In this document: positions 9,250 through 18,863 of the stretch, one piece after another
Numbering within the stretch: the stretch's first letter is position 1
Layout: each line of letters opens with the position of its first letter
From: Dehalococcoidia bacterium
Lineage (GTDB): Bacteria; Chloroflexota; Dehalococcoidia; Lucifugimonadales; Lucifugimonadaceae
Direction of reading: 5' to 3'
NCBI GenBank assembly: GCA_029936485.1
Contig: JAPYSM010000007.1
Span: 1-32,485 of the forward strand
DNA length: 32,485 nt
Translations under genes and position numbers: made by a program
The notes under the pieces: model-generated
Told to the model about the DNA's origin: nothing
The model's database searches: none
What the model saw: only the letters and a program-made list of their open reading frames with translations

Positions 9250-10370
9250 TCGGCCTCCCTGGCCTCCGGAAAAGGCGTTCTGAGGGCGTGCAGACTGATA
9301 TAGCGCTTCGTTGCAGTGGCGTTAGCAAGTCGTTCGACGCAACGATCGCTGTTGAAGAGTTTGATATCGAGGTCAAGCGCGGTCAGATACTGGCACTCGT
9401 TGGGCCAAGCGGTTGCGGAAAAACTACGGTCCTGCGGATGATCGCTGGATTGGAAGTTCTCGATACTGGTTGTATTGAGATCGGCGGTCAAGTCGTGGCG
9501 TCTAATGAACGTCATAGTGGTCCGGACAAGCGCAGTGTTGGCATTGTGTTCCAGGACTACGCTCTTTTCCCGCATATGACGGTAAAAGCGAATGTCGGCT
9601 ACGGGCTCGATCGGAAAGGCCGCGAGGAACGAGTTAAAGAGGTCCTGGAACTGGTCGGATTGAACGGTTTAGGTGAACGACTTCCGAGTGAACTTTCGGG
9701 CGGACAACAACAGCGTGTAGCACTGGCTCGTACGTTGGCGTTACGTCCCGATGTGTTGCTCTTAGATGAGCCGTTTTCAAACCTAGACGCTGGTCTCCGA
9801 GAGCATGTGCGTGCAGAAATTAGAGATATCCTCAAGGCGGCCGGCACCACAACTGTATTTGTGACCCATGATCAGCAAGAGGCCCTATTTATGGGGGATC
9901 TTGTCGGTGTGCAGGTAGATGGACGAATTGAGCAAGTGGACGTCCCTGAATTAGTGTTTCACAGGCCCGCCACCAATTTCGTTGCCCGTTTTATGGGGAT
10001 GGCGGACTTCCTGCCGGTCGAACCTCTCGGAAATAGACTCGTCACGGAGGTCGGTCCGGCTCGGGCTGTCCCGGGCTTCGTGCCACCTGAGACCGCTCCG
10101 CTGGAGGTGATGGCGAGACCGGACGATTTCGTTCTGGCGCCATCGGAGGACGGGCAGGGCGTCGTCATAAGCCGGGTCTTTCAGGGATGGGCGTACACAT
10201 ATGAGGTGGAGCTCAATTCCGGCCTTCGTATCCACTGCCAGATGCCGCATCTGCTCACCATCGAAGTCGGACAGCGTGTGCTCGTGAATCTGCGGCGTGA
10301 TCACCCCCAGATGTTCTTCTCGGCGGGGCACGCAGTACCAGAAGTCCCCCGCTACGGCTATCAGCCTTAA
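9246..10370 (+). CDS. Fe(III)-type ABC transporter ATP-binding protein (FbpC-like)
   Basis: Walker A GPSGCGKTT, signature LSGGQQQRVALARTLA, Walker B LLLDEPFSNLD. TTG start in a TTGA 4-bp overlap with the permease stop. Confidence 0.92.
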   Translation: MIGLPGLRKRRSEGVQTDIALRCSGVSKSFDATIAVEEFDIEVKRGQILALVGPSGCGKTTVLRMIAGLEVLDTGCIEIGGQVVASNERHSGPDKRSVGIVFQDYALFPHMTVKANVGYGLDRKGREERVKEVLELVGLNGLGERLPSELSGGQQQRVALARTLALRPDVLLLDEPFSNLDAGLREHVRAEIRDILKAAGTTTVFVTHDQQEALFMGDLVGVQVDGRIEQVDVPELVFHRPATNFVARFMGMADFLPVEPLGNRLVTEVGPARAVPGFVPPETAPLEVMARPDDFVLAPSEDGQGVVISRVFQGWAYTYEVELNSGLRIHCQMPHLLTIEVGQRVLVNLRRDHPQMFFSAGHAVPEVPRYGYQP

Positions 10371-10467
10371 GCTGGATATTATCGGCTGCTGCCGAGGGCA
10401 GTTTGGTGGGCCTAGTCTGGGCAGGATCGAGTTCGCTAGGACTCAATCGGCTACTCTCCTGTGGCGA

Positions 10468-11739
10468 TTATTTTTGGCCCCTGGCTATTTCTGCTGCCGC
10501 TATATCGGCGTTATGTGCGGCTAAGCGGAATCTCGCTTTGACCCGTGACGGTTTTTCCAACGTAAGCATCATAGGTCCGCTTGCTATCAGTACAACCAAC
10601 AGAATTAGGAACGGTGTTCGGTAGGTACCGGTGACGTCAAACATCACTCCGACAAACACGGGCCCAAACGCGCCAAGCACTGCGTTAACCGTGCTCATGA
10701 TTCCGAGCATAGATCCGTAAGTCTGGCGACCGAAATAATCGCCGATCATGGCCATTCTTACAGGGATGCTCGAACCAAACCCGGCTCCGAAGAAAAGGGC
10801 GTAAACCCCCAATCCCCACTGTCCCAGGAATATTCCACCGACGGTGGCGTTCAGTGATATGAGGCCCAGAACCCCGATGATCTGCATATAGAACGCAATC
10901 GCCATGATGTAGCGTTTATCCACGAAGTCGCCGATGAACCCTGATGCCAACCGCCCGATAAAACTGCCAATCGCAAATCCAAATACCGCGATGGCCGCGG
11001 TAGAGCGGTTAATGTCGAACGATTGCATCGCGTCGATGTGCAAAAGAGTCGTGGAACTGACCAGGTGACCGAGACTGGTCCCGATAGCGAGTTGCCAGAA
11101 AAAACGGGTCTTCAATGCCGTGAAGATCGGGATACGACGCTCAGTATTTAGGGCGTGCTGAAGTTCGGAGGCCGTCGTTTGAGGAACCGGATCACCGTCA
11201 GGAAGCAGGCCGACATCTTCCGGCTGTCGAGTCATTACAAAGATGGCCGGAATTCCAACTATCCAGAATCCAATTCCGACAGACAACAACGCGTCACGCC
11301 ATCCGATCGAATCGACGAACCACACGAGCAGCGGCGCGGTCATGCCGCCGATCGCCGAAGCGGACATCAGTACTCCGATAGCGCGGCTTCGTTTACGAAC
11401 GAACCAGTTACCGACCGTTGCCACAATTGGGATGAACGTTCCGAACGACATCCCGAAGGTGAGCACCGCCATTACGACGTAGAAGTGCCACAGATTTTGC
11501 ATCTGGCTCATGCCGATGAAACCAAGTCCTGTGACGAATAGCCCGAACGCCATCAGCTTGCGCGGGCCGTATTTGTCGAGCAAAAATCCGACGGCGATCG
11601 ACATCCCACCGGACTCGATGCGGTTGAACGATAGCGCCAAAGCTGTAGCCCCACGGCTCCAGCCAAACGCGTCAACTATCGGCGTAAAGAACGCCCCGAA
11701 TCCCTGCCAGAAAACGCCGGACGCGTAGCCCTGAACCAC
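10468..11739 (-). CDS. Major facilitator superfamily transporter (monocarboxylate/OFA-like)
   Basis: 12-TM type MFS sequence. The first available NTG start (GTG at 11739) lies inside TM1. The frame continues upstream as SQEPAATSTSNDSSPTEEPPAKSSSAENAGVELQQKPRFFYGWWIVGYGG- to the TAG at 11890-11892, so the true N-terminus is probably upstream. Confidence 0.85.
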   Translation of the reverse strand: MVQGYASGVFWQGFGAFFTPIVDAFGWSRGATALALSFNRIESGGMSIAVGFLLDKYGPRKLMAFGLFVTGLGFIGMSQMQNLWHFYVVMAVLTFGMSFGTFIPIVATVGNWFVRKRSRAIGVLMSASAIGGMTAPLLVWFVDSIGWRDALLSVGIGFWIVGIPAIFVMTRQPEDVGLLPDGDPVPQTTASELQHALNTERRIPIFTALKTRFFWQLAIGTSLGHLVSSTTLLHIDAMQSFDINRSTAAIAVFGFAIGSFIGRLASGFIGDFVDKRYIMAIAFYMQIIGVLGLISLNATVGGIFLGQWGLGVYALFFGAGFGSSIPVRMAMIGDYFGRQTYGSMLGIMSTVNAVLGAFGPVFVGVMFDVTGTYRTPFLILLVVLIASGPMMLTLEKPSRVKARFRLAAHNADIAAAEIARGQK

Positions 11740-11889
11740 CCCGCCATAACCGACGATCCACCAGCCGTAAAAGAACCTCGGTTTTTGCTGAAGCTCTACA
11801 CCGGCGTTTTCCGCTGATGAACTCTTTGCAGGAGGCTCTTCTGTGGGGGATGAGTCGTTGGAGGTCGACGTGGCTGCTGGCTCCTGGGA

Positions 11890-12858
11890 CTACTTGGAAG
11901 CCGGGAGATCTTCTAGAAACGGTGAAACAGCGGCGTGGAATCCGGACGGGTTATCGCCCTGCACCAGATGCCCGGCGCGTTCCACGGTTTCTGCCTTGCT
12001 GCCGGGGATAACTTCCAGCATGCGCTTGATACTCGGCGGTGTGAGCATCTCACTGTCGCCGCCGATCACATAAAGCGTCGGGCAGGTGATCTTCGAGAGT
12101 ATCTCCCATCGGGCATCTTCGGAATCGTTAGGCCCGTTGACTGGTCGGCGAATGTTGGGGTCGTACTTCCACGACCACTTTCCGTTCGGGAATTGTCGGG
12201 TGGTGTGTGTCAGGCTGCCACGCAACTGTTCGATTGGTCGGCCTGGGAGGTAGGAGTGAACGCGCTGCACAAGGTCCTCGTACGTGTCGAACTCTCGCTG
12301 CCCGTCCATGAAGTTGCGGACTCGTGCGCCTCCCGGCTCTTCCATACGCGGTCCGGCGTCCACGACAATCAGGGCGCGCACTTTATCTGGGTGGCCGGAG
12401 GTGTAGGTGTAAGCGTTGCGGCCGCCCATTGAGTGGCCCACCATCACGAAATCTTCCAGTCCGACGGTATCCACAAAGGCTTCAACGTCCGGGACGTATG
12501 TCGGTGCGCCGTAGTTGCCGTCCGGGTCCCACTCGGAGTCACCGTGTCCGCGCTGGTCTAACGCCATGCAGTGGAAACGGTTGTGCAGCGCCAGCGCAGA
12601 GAAGTCCCACGAGTGGCCCTGTTGCGCCGTTCCGTGAAGGAAGAGCAGGTCCGGAAGGTGTGGGTTGCCCCAGTCTAGGTAGTGGAACTTGAGGCCGTTT
12701 AGCTCGACGGTCTTGTCGGTTGGCCCAGCAGCCTCTGGGATGTCGAGGCCGGAGCGTCGGGCCGCCTCAAGTAGGCTTAGCCCGGGAGTCAAATTACCAT
12801 CCGAAGATGCCAAGGGGATCCTGTACGAAGTAGGGGTGTCAAAAGTCCGCGGTCGCAA
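11890..12858 (-). CDS. Alpha/beta hydrolase
   Basis: LLFLHGTAQQGHSWDFSALALHNRFHCMALDQRGHGDSEW...VMVGHSMGGRNAYTYTSGHPDKVRALIVVDAGP; nucleophile elbow GHSMGG and late His (AGHLVQGDNP). Confidence 0.93.
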   Translation of the reverse strand: MRPRTFDTPTSYRIPLASSDGNLTPGLSLLEAARRSGLDIPEAAGPTDKTVELNGLKFHYLDWGNPHLPDLLFLHGTAQQGHSWDFSALALHNRFHCMALDQRGHGDSEWDPDGNYGAPTYVPDVEAFVDTVGLEDFVMVGHSMGGRNAYTYTSGHPDKVRALIVVDAGPRMEEPGGARVRNFMDGQREFDTYEDLVQRVHSYLPGRPIEQLRGSLTHTTRQFPNGKWSWKYDPNIRRPVNGPNDSEDARWEILSKITCPTLYVIGGDSEMLTPPSIKRMLEVIPGSKAETVERAGHLVQGDNPSGFHAAVSPFLEDLPASK

Positions 12859-12921
12859 TCATAGACCCAGAGAGGCTTGTCGGGCCACGTCTGAAAGCGA
12901 TCTAGGTTTTCTAGCCGACCT

Positions 12922-14004
12922 TTAGTTCGGAATCAGATCGTCGCAATCCCAGTCCGCGATGCCGATCATCCGCCCGCTAATTGTTTGCACAAGTTCGCGT
13001 GCCTGCGGCGTTTCCATGTCCAGATTTGCCACGGACAAGACGGACGGGATCAGTGTTCTCAGAAGGCCACGTCGGTAATCTTCGATCAACTGGTCAGGTG
13101 AGTATCCAGTGACGCCGTTTTCTCTAAGTGTTGATAGGTATATATCGAGGAGTTCACGCTCGTGGCTGCGCCGTGTCTCAACCGGCAGGCTGCCCTGTAT
13201 GAAGTATGCGATGTCGAGCGCTGGACTTGTCACCATGACGTTCTGCCAGTCTGTGAAGACCACTTCATCATCTCGGAAGAACAGGTTTCCGAGGTGGCAG
13301 TCGCCGTGATTTAGGGTCTGGTTGCCGCTGGCTGACGCTTCCAGCACGGCGGAGAGTCCGTCGCCGAACTTGTCTGCGATCATGAAAAGTTCAGGCGCGT
13401 AAATATCAGCCAGAGTGTCGGTCGTTCGACCCCAGGCGTCCTGATAGCGCGCCTGAAGGGTTTTGGTTCCTGTCGGAATATCGGCATCGCCCCCTAGCCA
13501 ATCCAGCCCTGCAACTCCGCCGTCGTTCCACCAACGCGCATGAAGCCGGGCGAGACTGCGCACAACCAACGCCGCTTGCGCCAACGAGCAGCCGGCGATC
13601 TCGTCCCCTTCCTCCAGCGCGATCAAGTCTTCGAGCAGGAGAACGAAGTCTCCGAAATCAGGGTCCAGATCAGCAAAATAACAATCAGGCACGGGAATTC
13701 CCGACTCCGTTGCCAGCTCCCGGTAGAACATCGTCTCCCGTTGGTACATGCCGTCCCGGATCGCGTAATCGCGTATCTTAAGGTCGGCTGAGGGCGACTT
13801 TGCAACAATCGTGTGTGGCATCTCTGAGTCGCTCGAGTAACTGACGTTTAAGCGCCTGATTGATCCGGCGAATCCACGGCCCTGTCCAATGCGTTCAGGT
13901 GTCAAGGATTTCACGATTGTCATCATCGGCAAACGCCTGTTCGAATGTAGAGCGGCGGTCAACCAGTCGGGGGTGAAATCGTCGTTTGTCCGAGGAATTG
14001 TCAA
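12922..14004 (-). CDS. Phosphotransferase (APH / ecdysteroid-kinase-like family)
   Basis: LNHGDCHLGNLFFRDDEVVFTDWQNVMVTSPALDIAYFI: catalytic HGDxHxxNxxF and DWQ motifs. Confidence 0.85.
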   Translation of the reverse strand: MTIPRTNDDFTPDWLTAALHSNRRLPMMTIVKSLTPERIGQGRGFAGSIRRLNVSYSSDSEMPHTIVAKSPSADLKIRDYAIRDGMYQRETMFYRELATESGIPVPDCYFADLDPDFGDFVLLLEDLIALEEGDEIAGCSLAQAALVVRSLARLHARWWNDGGVAGLDWLGGDADIPTGTKTLQARYQDAWGRTTDTLADIYAPELFMIADKFGDGLSAVLEASASGNQTLNHGDCHLGNLFFRDDEVVFTDWQNVMVTSPALDIAYFIQGSLPVETRRSHERELLDIYLSTLRENGVTGYSPDQLIEDYRRGLLRTLIPSVLSVANLDMETPQARELVQTISGRMIGIADWDCDDLIPN

Positions 14005-14074
14005 GGCTCTACTTCTCCGTCAGACGTTCGAAAAGCGCATCGATGTTTGCCACACGACGCAGTTTACAGGGGCC

Positions 14075-15361
14075 TTAGATGCGTACCATCCAGATGATTC
14101 CTGCGGAAACCAGGCGGGTCACGGCCATCGCAAGGAACACGATTTCCCACGGGCTTCCGCTGGCGTCCAGAATTATGCTGAAAATAAGCGCCTGAGCGCC
14201 GGCGTATGCGTAGCCGTGAGCATCAAGGACTCCACTCGCCGTCGCCGCCATGTGTCTTCCACCGATGTCCACAGCGGTCGCTGCGATTAATGTGAGGCTC
14301 ATCGCGAACCCGCCGATGAGGAGCAGTCCCGCACCCAGGAATTCGTTGTCTGCCGGAGCGAACGCAATGGTCACGAGCACGAGGGAGCTGATGAATGCAG
14401 ACGCCAGAGTCATGGGCCGGCGTCGACTTCCAAGGAACTTGTCCGAGATGTAGCCAGAAACGAGCGGCGCTGTGAGATATCCGACCGGCAGCGCCACTGT
14501 GACCAGAATCGTGGATTCGATCGACAGCCCGCCCTCTTCGAAATAGTAGATCGGTACCCATGTCGTCAGGCCGTAGCGGACAACGTTCTCGAGGCCTTTG
14601 ACGTGAGAGGCCGCCACGAAGCGCCAGTTCGTCATCAGCGTTTTGTATGGTCCAAAACCGCGGAGATGATCTGAAGAAGCTACTTCTGCTCGGCCCGTAT
14701 ATGAATCGGGATCCTCTTCGTACGGCTCCAGCCCGACGTCCGACGGACGGTCTCGAACGACGAGGAAATAGACGATACCTGCGACCGCGATCAGGAGTGG
14801 TGGATATCGGAACGCGGCGCGCCAGCCCCACTCGGACGCAACCCATCCGGTGACCATCCACATGGTCAGCATGGCTCCGCCGGCGGCTACGCCGACCACT
14901 CCCATAGCCCTTCCGCGCTGGGTGCGGGGCCACCACTGGGTGATCAACGCCACACCAGGAGCCCAAGCGCTGGCGTTCACGAATCCGGCGAAGCCCCATG
15001 GGATTGCGAAGCTCCAGATGCCGTTCGCGAAGCTTGTGATGACGGCAAAAACACTCGTGGCTATCGCCCCGAGCATCACCCAGAGTCTTAAGCCATAGGC
15101 CTCGGCCATTCGTCCGTGAACAAGGTCCCCCAGACCGAACCCCCACAGCAAGGCGGCGTTAACTATGCCGATCTCCACGTGCGTAAAGCCGAGGTCATCT
15201 TTGATGAGCGGCGCGGCCGGCCACAAGGCGAATCGGCCCATGTAGACAAAAATGTAGAACCCGACGAACCCGAACAGAGCGCGCAGCTTCCACTGGTTGT
15301 ACTCAGTCCCGGTCGGGCGTGTATCGCCTGTGGGCAGGGTGGCGGGTTGTTCTGATGACAT
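14075..15361 (-). CDS. MFS transporter (organophosphate:Pi antiporter / GlpT-like family)
   Basis: YMGRFALWPAAPLIKDDLGFTHVEIGIVNAALLWGFGLGDLVHGRMAEAYGLRLWVMLG...WWPRTQRGRAMGVVGVAAGGAMLTMW. Confidence 0.88.
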   Translation of the reverse strand: MSSEQPATLPTGDTRPTGTEYNQWKLRALFGFVGFYIFVYMGRFALWPAAPLIKDDLGFTHVEIGIVNAALLWGFGLGDLVHGRMAEAYGLRLWVMLGAIATSVFAVITSFANGIWSFAIPWGFAGFVNASAWAPGVALITQWWPRTQRGRAMGVVGVAAGGAMLTMWMVTGWVASEWGWRAAFRYPPLLIAVAGIVYFLVVRDRPSDVGLEPYEEDPDSYTGRAEVASSDHLRGFGPYKTLMTNWRFVAASHVKGLENVVRYGLTTWVPIYYFEEGGLSIESTILVTVALPVGYLTAPLVSGYISDKFLGSRRRPMTLASAFISSLVLVTIAFAPADNEFLGAGLLLIGGFAMSLTLIAATAVDIGGRHMAATASGVLDAHGYAYAGAQALIFSIILDASGSPWEIVFLAMAVTRLVSAGIIWMVRI

Positions 15362-15627
15362 TAAGTGAGGGCCATCCTAGCGGGGGGCGACCGTAATAAA
15401 GCAGCTATTCGGACCGTGTGATAGGACTTTCTCGCACCCATGCTGAGGCCCTCGAAGCACGCAATTAGCAAATCAGGTCAAGCTAGTTGACTCGCTGCAG
15501 TCACCCGAATGATTTCGCGACGCTGCCATTTTGTCCTAAGTCATCAGACACAACCAGAGAGGCATTTAATGTCCAGCCAGCTCAGAGTGATGCACCCGGT
15601 CGCTGCCCTTGCAGGGCCCGGAATCGA

Positions 15628-16010
15628 GTGAAGGTCCTCATCACGGGCGCCCTCGGATGGCTTGGCAAAGCCGTGGCCGAGATCGTAGCCTCGGAACATG
15701 GTGTTCGCGCCGTTGACCCGGCGAATTCTGACATCTCGGCAAAGGTACTGGACGTTTCAGAAGAAGCGGAGGTTGAGACCTTTCCGGGCTCGATCACGGA
15801 CTACATCGGGATCCGCGCTGCAATGGAGTGGCAGGACCCGCGGTATGGAGCACGCTTGCCCACGGGCATTATCGGGCCGGCAAGGCTGAGCCGTTTGACG
15901 TGAACGTCCGCGGCACGCACCGTGGACCAGCGCTGCTTCGGCACCCATCGCCGATCAAGGCAACGGGGTCGTGGCGGCCACCCTCCACGGTGCGTTATAC
16001 GTACTAGTAA
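15628..16010 (+). pseudogene. NAD-dependent epimerase/dehydratase remnant (frameshifted, C-terminally truncated)
   Basis: VKVLITGALGWLGKAVAEIVASEHGVRAVD...(Rossmann) reads to about 15840; homologous-looking sequence (LAHGHYRAGKAEPFDVNVRGTH) continues in a different frame. The rest of a ~300-aa family protein is missing. Confidence 0.65.
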
Positions 16011-16723
16011 GCTGCGTTGTTGTCTCTGATTTTTGTCTGTTCCGCTGCGGCCGCGGCTAGAGTGGCCGGAGTGGCGCCTGGCGCCTGCGCTGCCTTGATC
16101 ATCGGGGCTTCGTACTTGCCCATCAACTCGGCAAGCCTCGGGACATCCCTGGCGACCTCAAGCGGAATCTGGATTGCGCCGTGCTTGTCGGCAGCAATCA
16201 GATCGCCCGGGCTGACCTTCATTCCTGCGATCTCGATAGTCGTGCCGAGCGCCTCTGCATGGACGTAAGCGTGCGAGACACATACCTCTTTCGAGAGGAA
16301 CTGGAACCCCATCTCACGGACCTCATCAAGGTCACGAACGGTGCCGTCCGTGACTACCCCGACGGCGCCAAGGCCTTTGGCGACGCTGCCGTTTACCTCG
16401 CCCCAGAACGATCCGAGGGGTTTCTCATCCCGATCGTGGATGACGATCATGCGGGGGTAGGGTTGAGCGATGATCGAATCCCAGTAGTCGGGGCGCGGGA
16501 CAGATTTCCGGCCCGGCACGGCGGACGCGATTTCCACGGTGACTGCGTAGCCGACTACGGTTTTGAATTCCGGGAATCGACAGATGATCTCGGGACGCGT
16601 GAAGCCGTCTGTCCAGGGTCGGAGCCCGTCTATCAGCTCGAGAGCGTTGGAGATGGTGGGGGTGTCAAGCTGTCGGATGGCGTCCAGTTCAGTTTCGGAC
16701 AATGGGGCGATCGGCTCGGCCAA
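16004..16723 (-). CDS. RraA-family protein (HMG/CHA aldolase-like, demethylmenaquinone methyltransferase-like fold)
   Basis: LDTPTISNALE...AVGVVTDGTVRDLDEVREMGFQFLSKEVCVSHAYVHAEALGTTIEIAGMKVSPGDLIAADKHGAIQIPLE. TTG start with AAAGGA upstream. Confidence 0.87.
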   Translation of the reverse strand: MAEPIAPLSETELDAIRQLDTPTISNALELIDGLRPWTDGFTRPEIICRFPEFKTVVGYAVTVEIASAVPGRKSVPRPDYWDSIIAQPYPRMIVIHDRDEKPLGSFWGEVNGSVAKGLGAVGVVTDGTVRDLDEVREMGFQFLSKEVCVSHAYVHAEALGTTIEIAGMKVSPGDLIAADKHGAIQIPLEVARDVPRLAELMGKYEAPMIKAAQAPGATPATLAAAAAEQTKIRDNNAAY

Positions 16724-16773
16724 TATCTTATCCTTTATTTAAAGTTAATTAGAGCGTTGATTTAAGGGGGGCT

Positions 16774-17550
16774 TTAAATTCCCATGATCCCGTAACCGCC
16801 GTCGACCGGCAGCACGTGACCCGTGATCCCTGTAGAAAGATCGCTGAGTAGGAATACCGCTGCATCGGCGACCTCTTTGTGTGTGATGTTGCGGCCGATA
16901 GGCGCACGTGCTGCGTGTGATCGCCGCATCTCGTTGAAGCCGGGGATGCTGCGTGCTGCGAGCGTCGGCAACGGACCAGCGGACACGGCATTTACGCGAA
17001 TGGCTTTCGGCCCAAACTCGGCCGCCAGCTGCCGCACCGTGTTCTCCAGCGCCGCTTTGGCAGTCCCCATAACGTTGTAACCCGGGTACACCTTTTCCGA
17101 CGCGTCGAAGGTCAATGTCACGATCGCGCCCCCATCCTCTCCCATATGGGGGACGGCGAATGCCGTGATCGGGATCATCGTGTATGCACTGACCTCAAGA
17201 GCCGTCCTGAAGCCGTCAATCCCTGTCTTTGAAAAATCGCCGCCGAGATCGTCTCGTTCGGCATATGCAATCGAGTGAACGACGAAGTCCAGTCCGCCAA
17301 GAGCGGACACGGCGGTCTCGTATGCCGCCTCGACTTGTGCCGGGTCGGTCGCATCGCACTGAACCAGACAGGGCCCGCCCAGTGAGGAGACCGTTTTCTT
17401 GACGGGTTCAAGCAGACGTTCGGTCTGATAGGCGAAGGCGAGTTCGGCTCCGGCGTCCGCCAGAGCTTCCGAGATCGCCCACGCGATCGATCGCGCGTTG
17501 GCGACGCCAAACACGACGCCCTTTTTCCCGGTCAGATCCAGTCTTGGCAT
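16774..17550 (-). CDS. fabI: Enoyl-[acyl-carrier-protein] reductase (NADH)
   Basis: MPRLDLTGKKGVVFGVANARSIAWAISEALADAGAELAFAYQ...; FabI-type Y-x6-K (YNVMGTAK); ...DLSTGITGHVLPVDGGYGIMGI. The ORF extends to 17562 (MEPSMPR). Confidence 0.93.
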   Translation of the reverse strand: MPRLDLTGKKGVVFGVANARSIAWAISEALADAGAELAFAYQTERLLEPVKKTVSSLGGPCLVQCDATDPAQVEAAYETAVSALGGLDFVVHSIAYAERDDLGGDFSKTGIDGFRTALEVSAYTMIPITAFAVPHMGEDGGAIVTLTFDASEKVYPGYNVMGTAKAALENTVRQLAAEFGPKAIRVNAVSAGPLPTLAARSIPGFNEMRRSHAARAPIGRNITHKEVADAAVFLLSDLSTGITGHVLPVDGGYGIMGI

Positions 17551-17693
17551 GGACGGCTCCAATTCCTTTATACAGGGGGGTCGGTAACGGGCGCTGACAA
17601 ATCACTACCTTGAGTCATCGGCGCATGGTCAGCGTCCCGGTGAGAGTGCCTGTTATTTCCGGGCGGTAAACATATCACCCGTACACGTCCCGT

Positions 17694-18863
17694 CTACCAG
17701 TTGGTGTACGAGCCGTCTCGCCGATGTAGATGATTGAAGTCGGCAGGGCTGCTCGCACGTGAGGCAGCGATCTTTTCATCAACGTCTATTCCCAGCCCCG
17801 GACCGGTCGGTACCGGATAACGTGATCCCTCGAGTTCCAGCAACTGCGGGAACAGCTCCCGATCATCCCTTCCCAGATTTTCGGTAGGGGAGTTTCTGCA
17901 CTCAAGCCAAGCGAAGTTGGTCACGGCCGCGCCCAGATGCACACTCGCCGCGGTGCAGATTGGCCCCAAGGGGTTGTGCGGCATTAGGTCGATGTAGTGT
18001 GCCTCGGCCCACCCGGCAATCTTGAGAGCTTCCGTGAATCCGCCGACATTACAGATGTCCAACCGGACAAAGTTCGTCAAGCCGCGTTCGATGAAAGGCA
18101 GGAACGTCCACTTGGAGTCGAACTCTTCGCCTATCGCAAATGGGATGTCGGTCATTGTCCTTAGCGATTCGTAGGCTTCGGGCGATTCTGAGCGAATTGG
18201 CTCCTCCAGAAAATCGAGTGTCCCGGCGGGCATTTTCTGGGCGAATGACGCCGCTTCTGCGACGGAGAAACGGTGATGAACATCAATGCCTAGCACGGGG
18301 CCGGGTCCGAGAGCCTCCCGGACCTTTGTCAACCAGACGGCGGTGTTCGCCAGGGACTCACGCGGCTCGTACAGCTCGAGACCCCTGGATCCGGTCCCGT
18401 CCGGCATCAACGGGAGATTTCGCCGGATCACATTCCAACCCTTCTCAACCAGCATCTGGCAGTCGTCAACCAACTGCGGTCCATCGGGTGCTGTGACGGT
18501 GGCGAATGCCGGGACATAATCACGCTGTTTTCCGCCGAGCAGCTGGTAGACCGGCACATCGAGCGCCTTGCCAGTGATGTCGTGGAGGGCGATATCGATC
18601 GCCGAAATCCCTGCAGTCAAGAGCAAGCTTCCCTCAAAGTACTGGCCCCGGTACATCCGCTGCCAGTGGGCGCCCCGGTCCATCGGATCGCTCCCGATCA
18701 AGAACCCTTTGAAGTACTCGATTACGCCGCGGACGGCGCGTTCATGGTTGCCCAATCCACCTTCGCCCCAGCCGTAAATCCCCTCGTCAGTCTCCACTTT
18801 GACCAGGAACTGATTGTGATTGCCCACCTTTGTGGGGAAGACTTTGATGTCTGTGATCTTCAC
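17694..18863 (-). CDS. Mandelate racemase/muconate lactonizing enzyme family (galactonate dehydratase-like)
   Basis: (V)KITDIKVFPTKVGNHNQFLVKVETDEGIYGWGEGG...GIDVHHRFSVAEA...FLEEPIRSE...AIGEEFDSKW...RLDICNVGGFTEALKIAGWAEA. GTG at 18863 has a GGAG just upstream; the alternative start is 18962. Confidence 0.9.
   Translation of the reverse strand: MKITDIKVFPTKVGNHNQFLVKVETDEGIYGWGEGGLGNHERAVRGVIEYFKGFLIGSDPMDRGAHWQRMYRGQYFEGSLLLTAGISAIDIALHDITGKALDVPVYQLLGGKQRDYVPAFATVTAPDGPQLVDDCQMLVEKGWNVIRRNLPLMPDGTGSRGLELYEPRESLANTAVWLTKVREALGPGPVLGIDVHHRFSVAEAASFAQKMPAGTLDFLEEPIRSESPEAYESLRTMTDIPFAIGEEFDSKWTFLPFIERGLTNFVRLDICNVGGFTEALKIAGWAEAHYIDLMPHNPLGPICTAASVHLGAAVTNFAWLECRNSPTENLGRDDRELFPQLLELEGSRYPVPTGPGLGIDVDEKIAASRASSPADFNHLHRRDGSYTNW

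Noticed and set aside
8880-9575. 231-aa - strand ORF antisense to the ABC permease/ATPase junction
   Set aside because: Overlaps two strongly supported genes; no domain signature.
14223-15146. 307-aa - strand ORF in another frame of the OPA-type MFS gene
   Set aside because: Same-strand shadow frame, Arg/Gly/His-rich, while the 14075-15361 frame is a clear MFS transporter.
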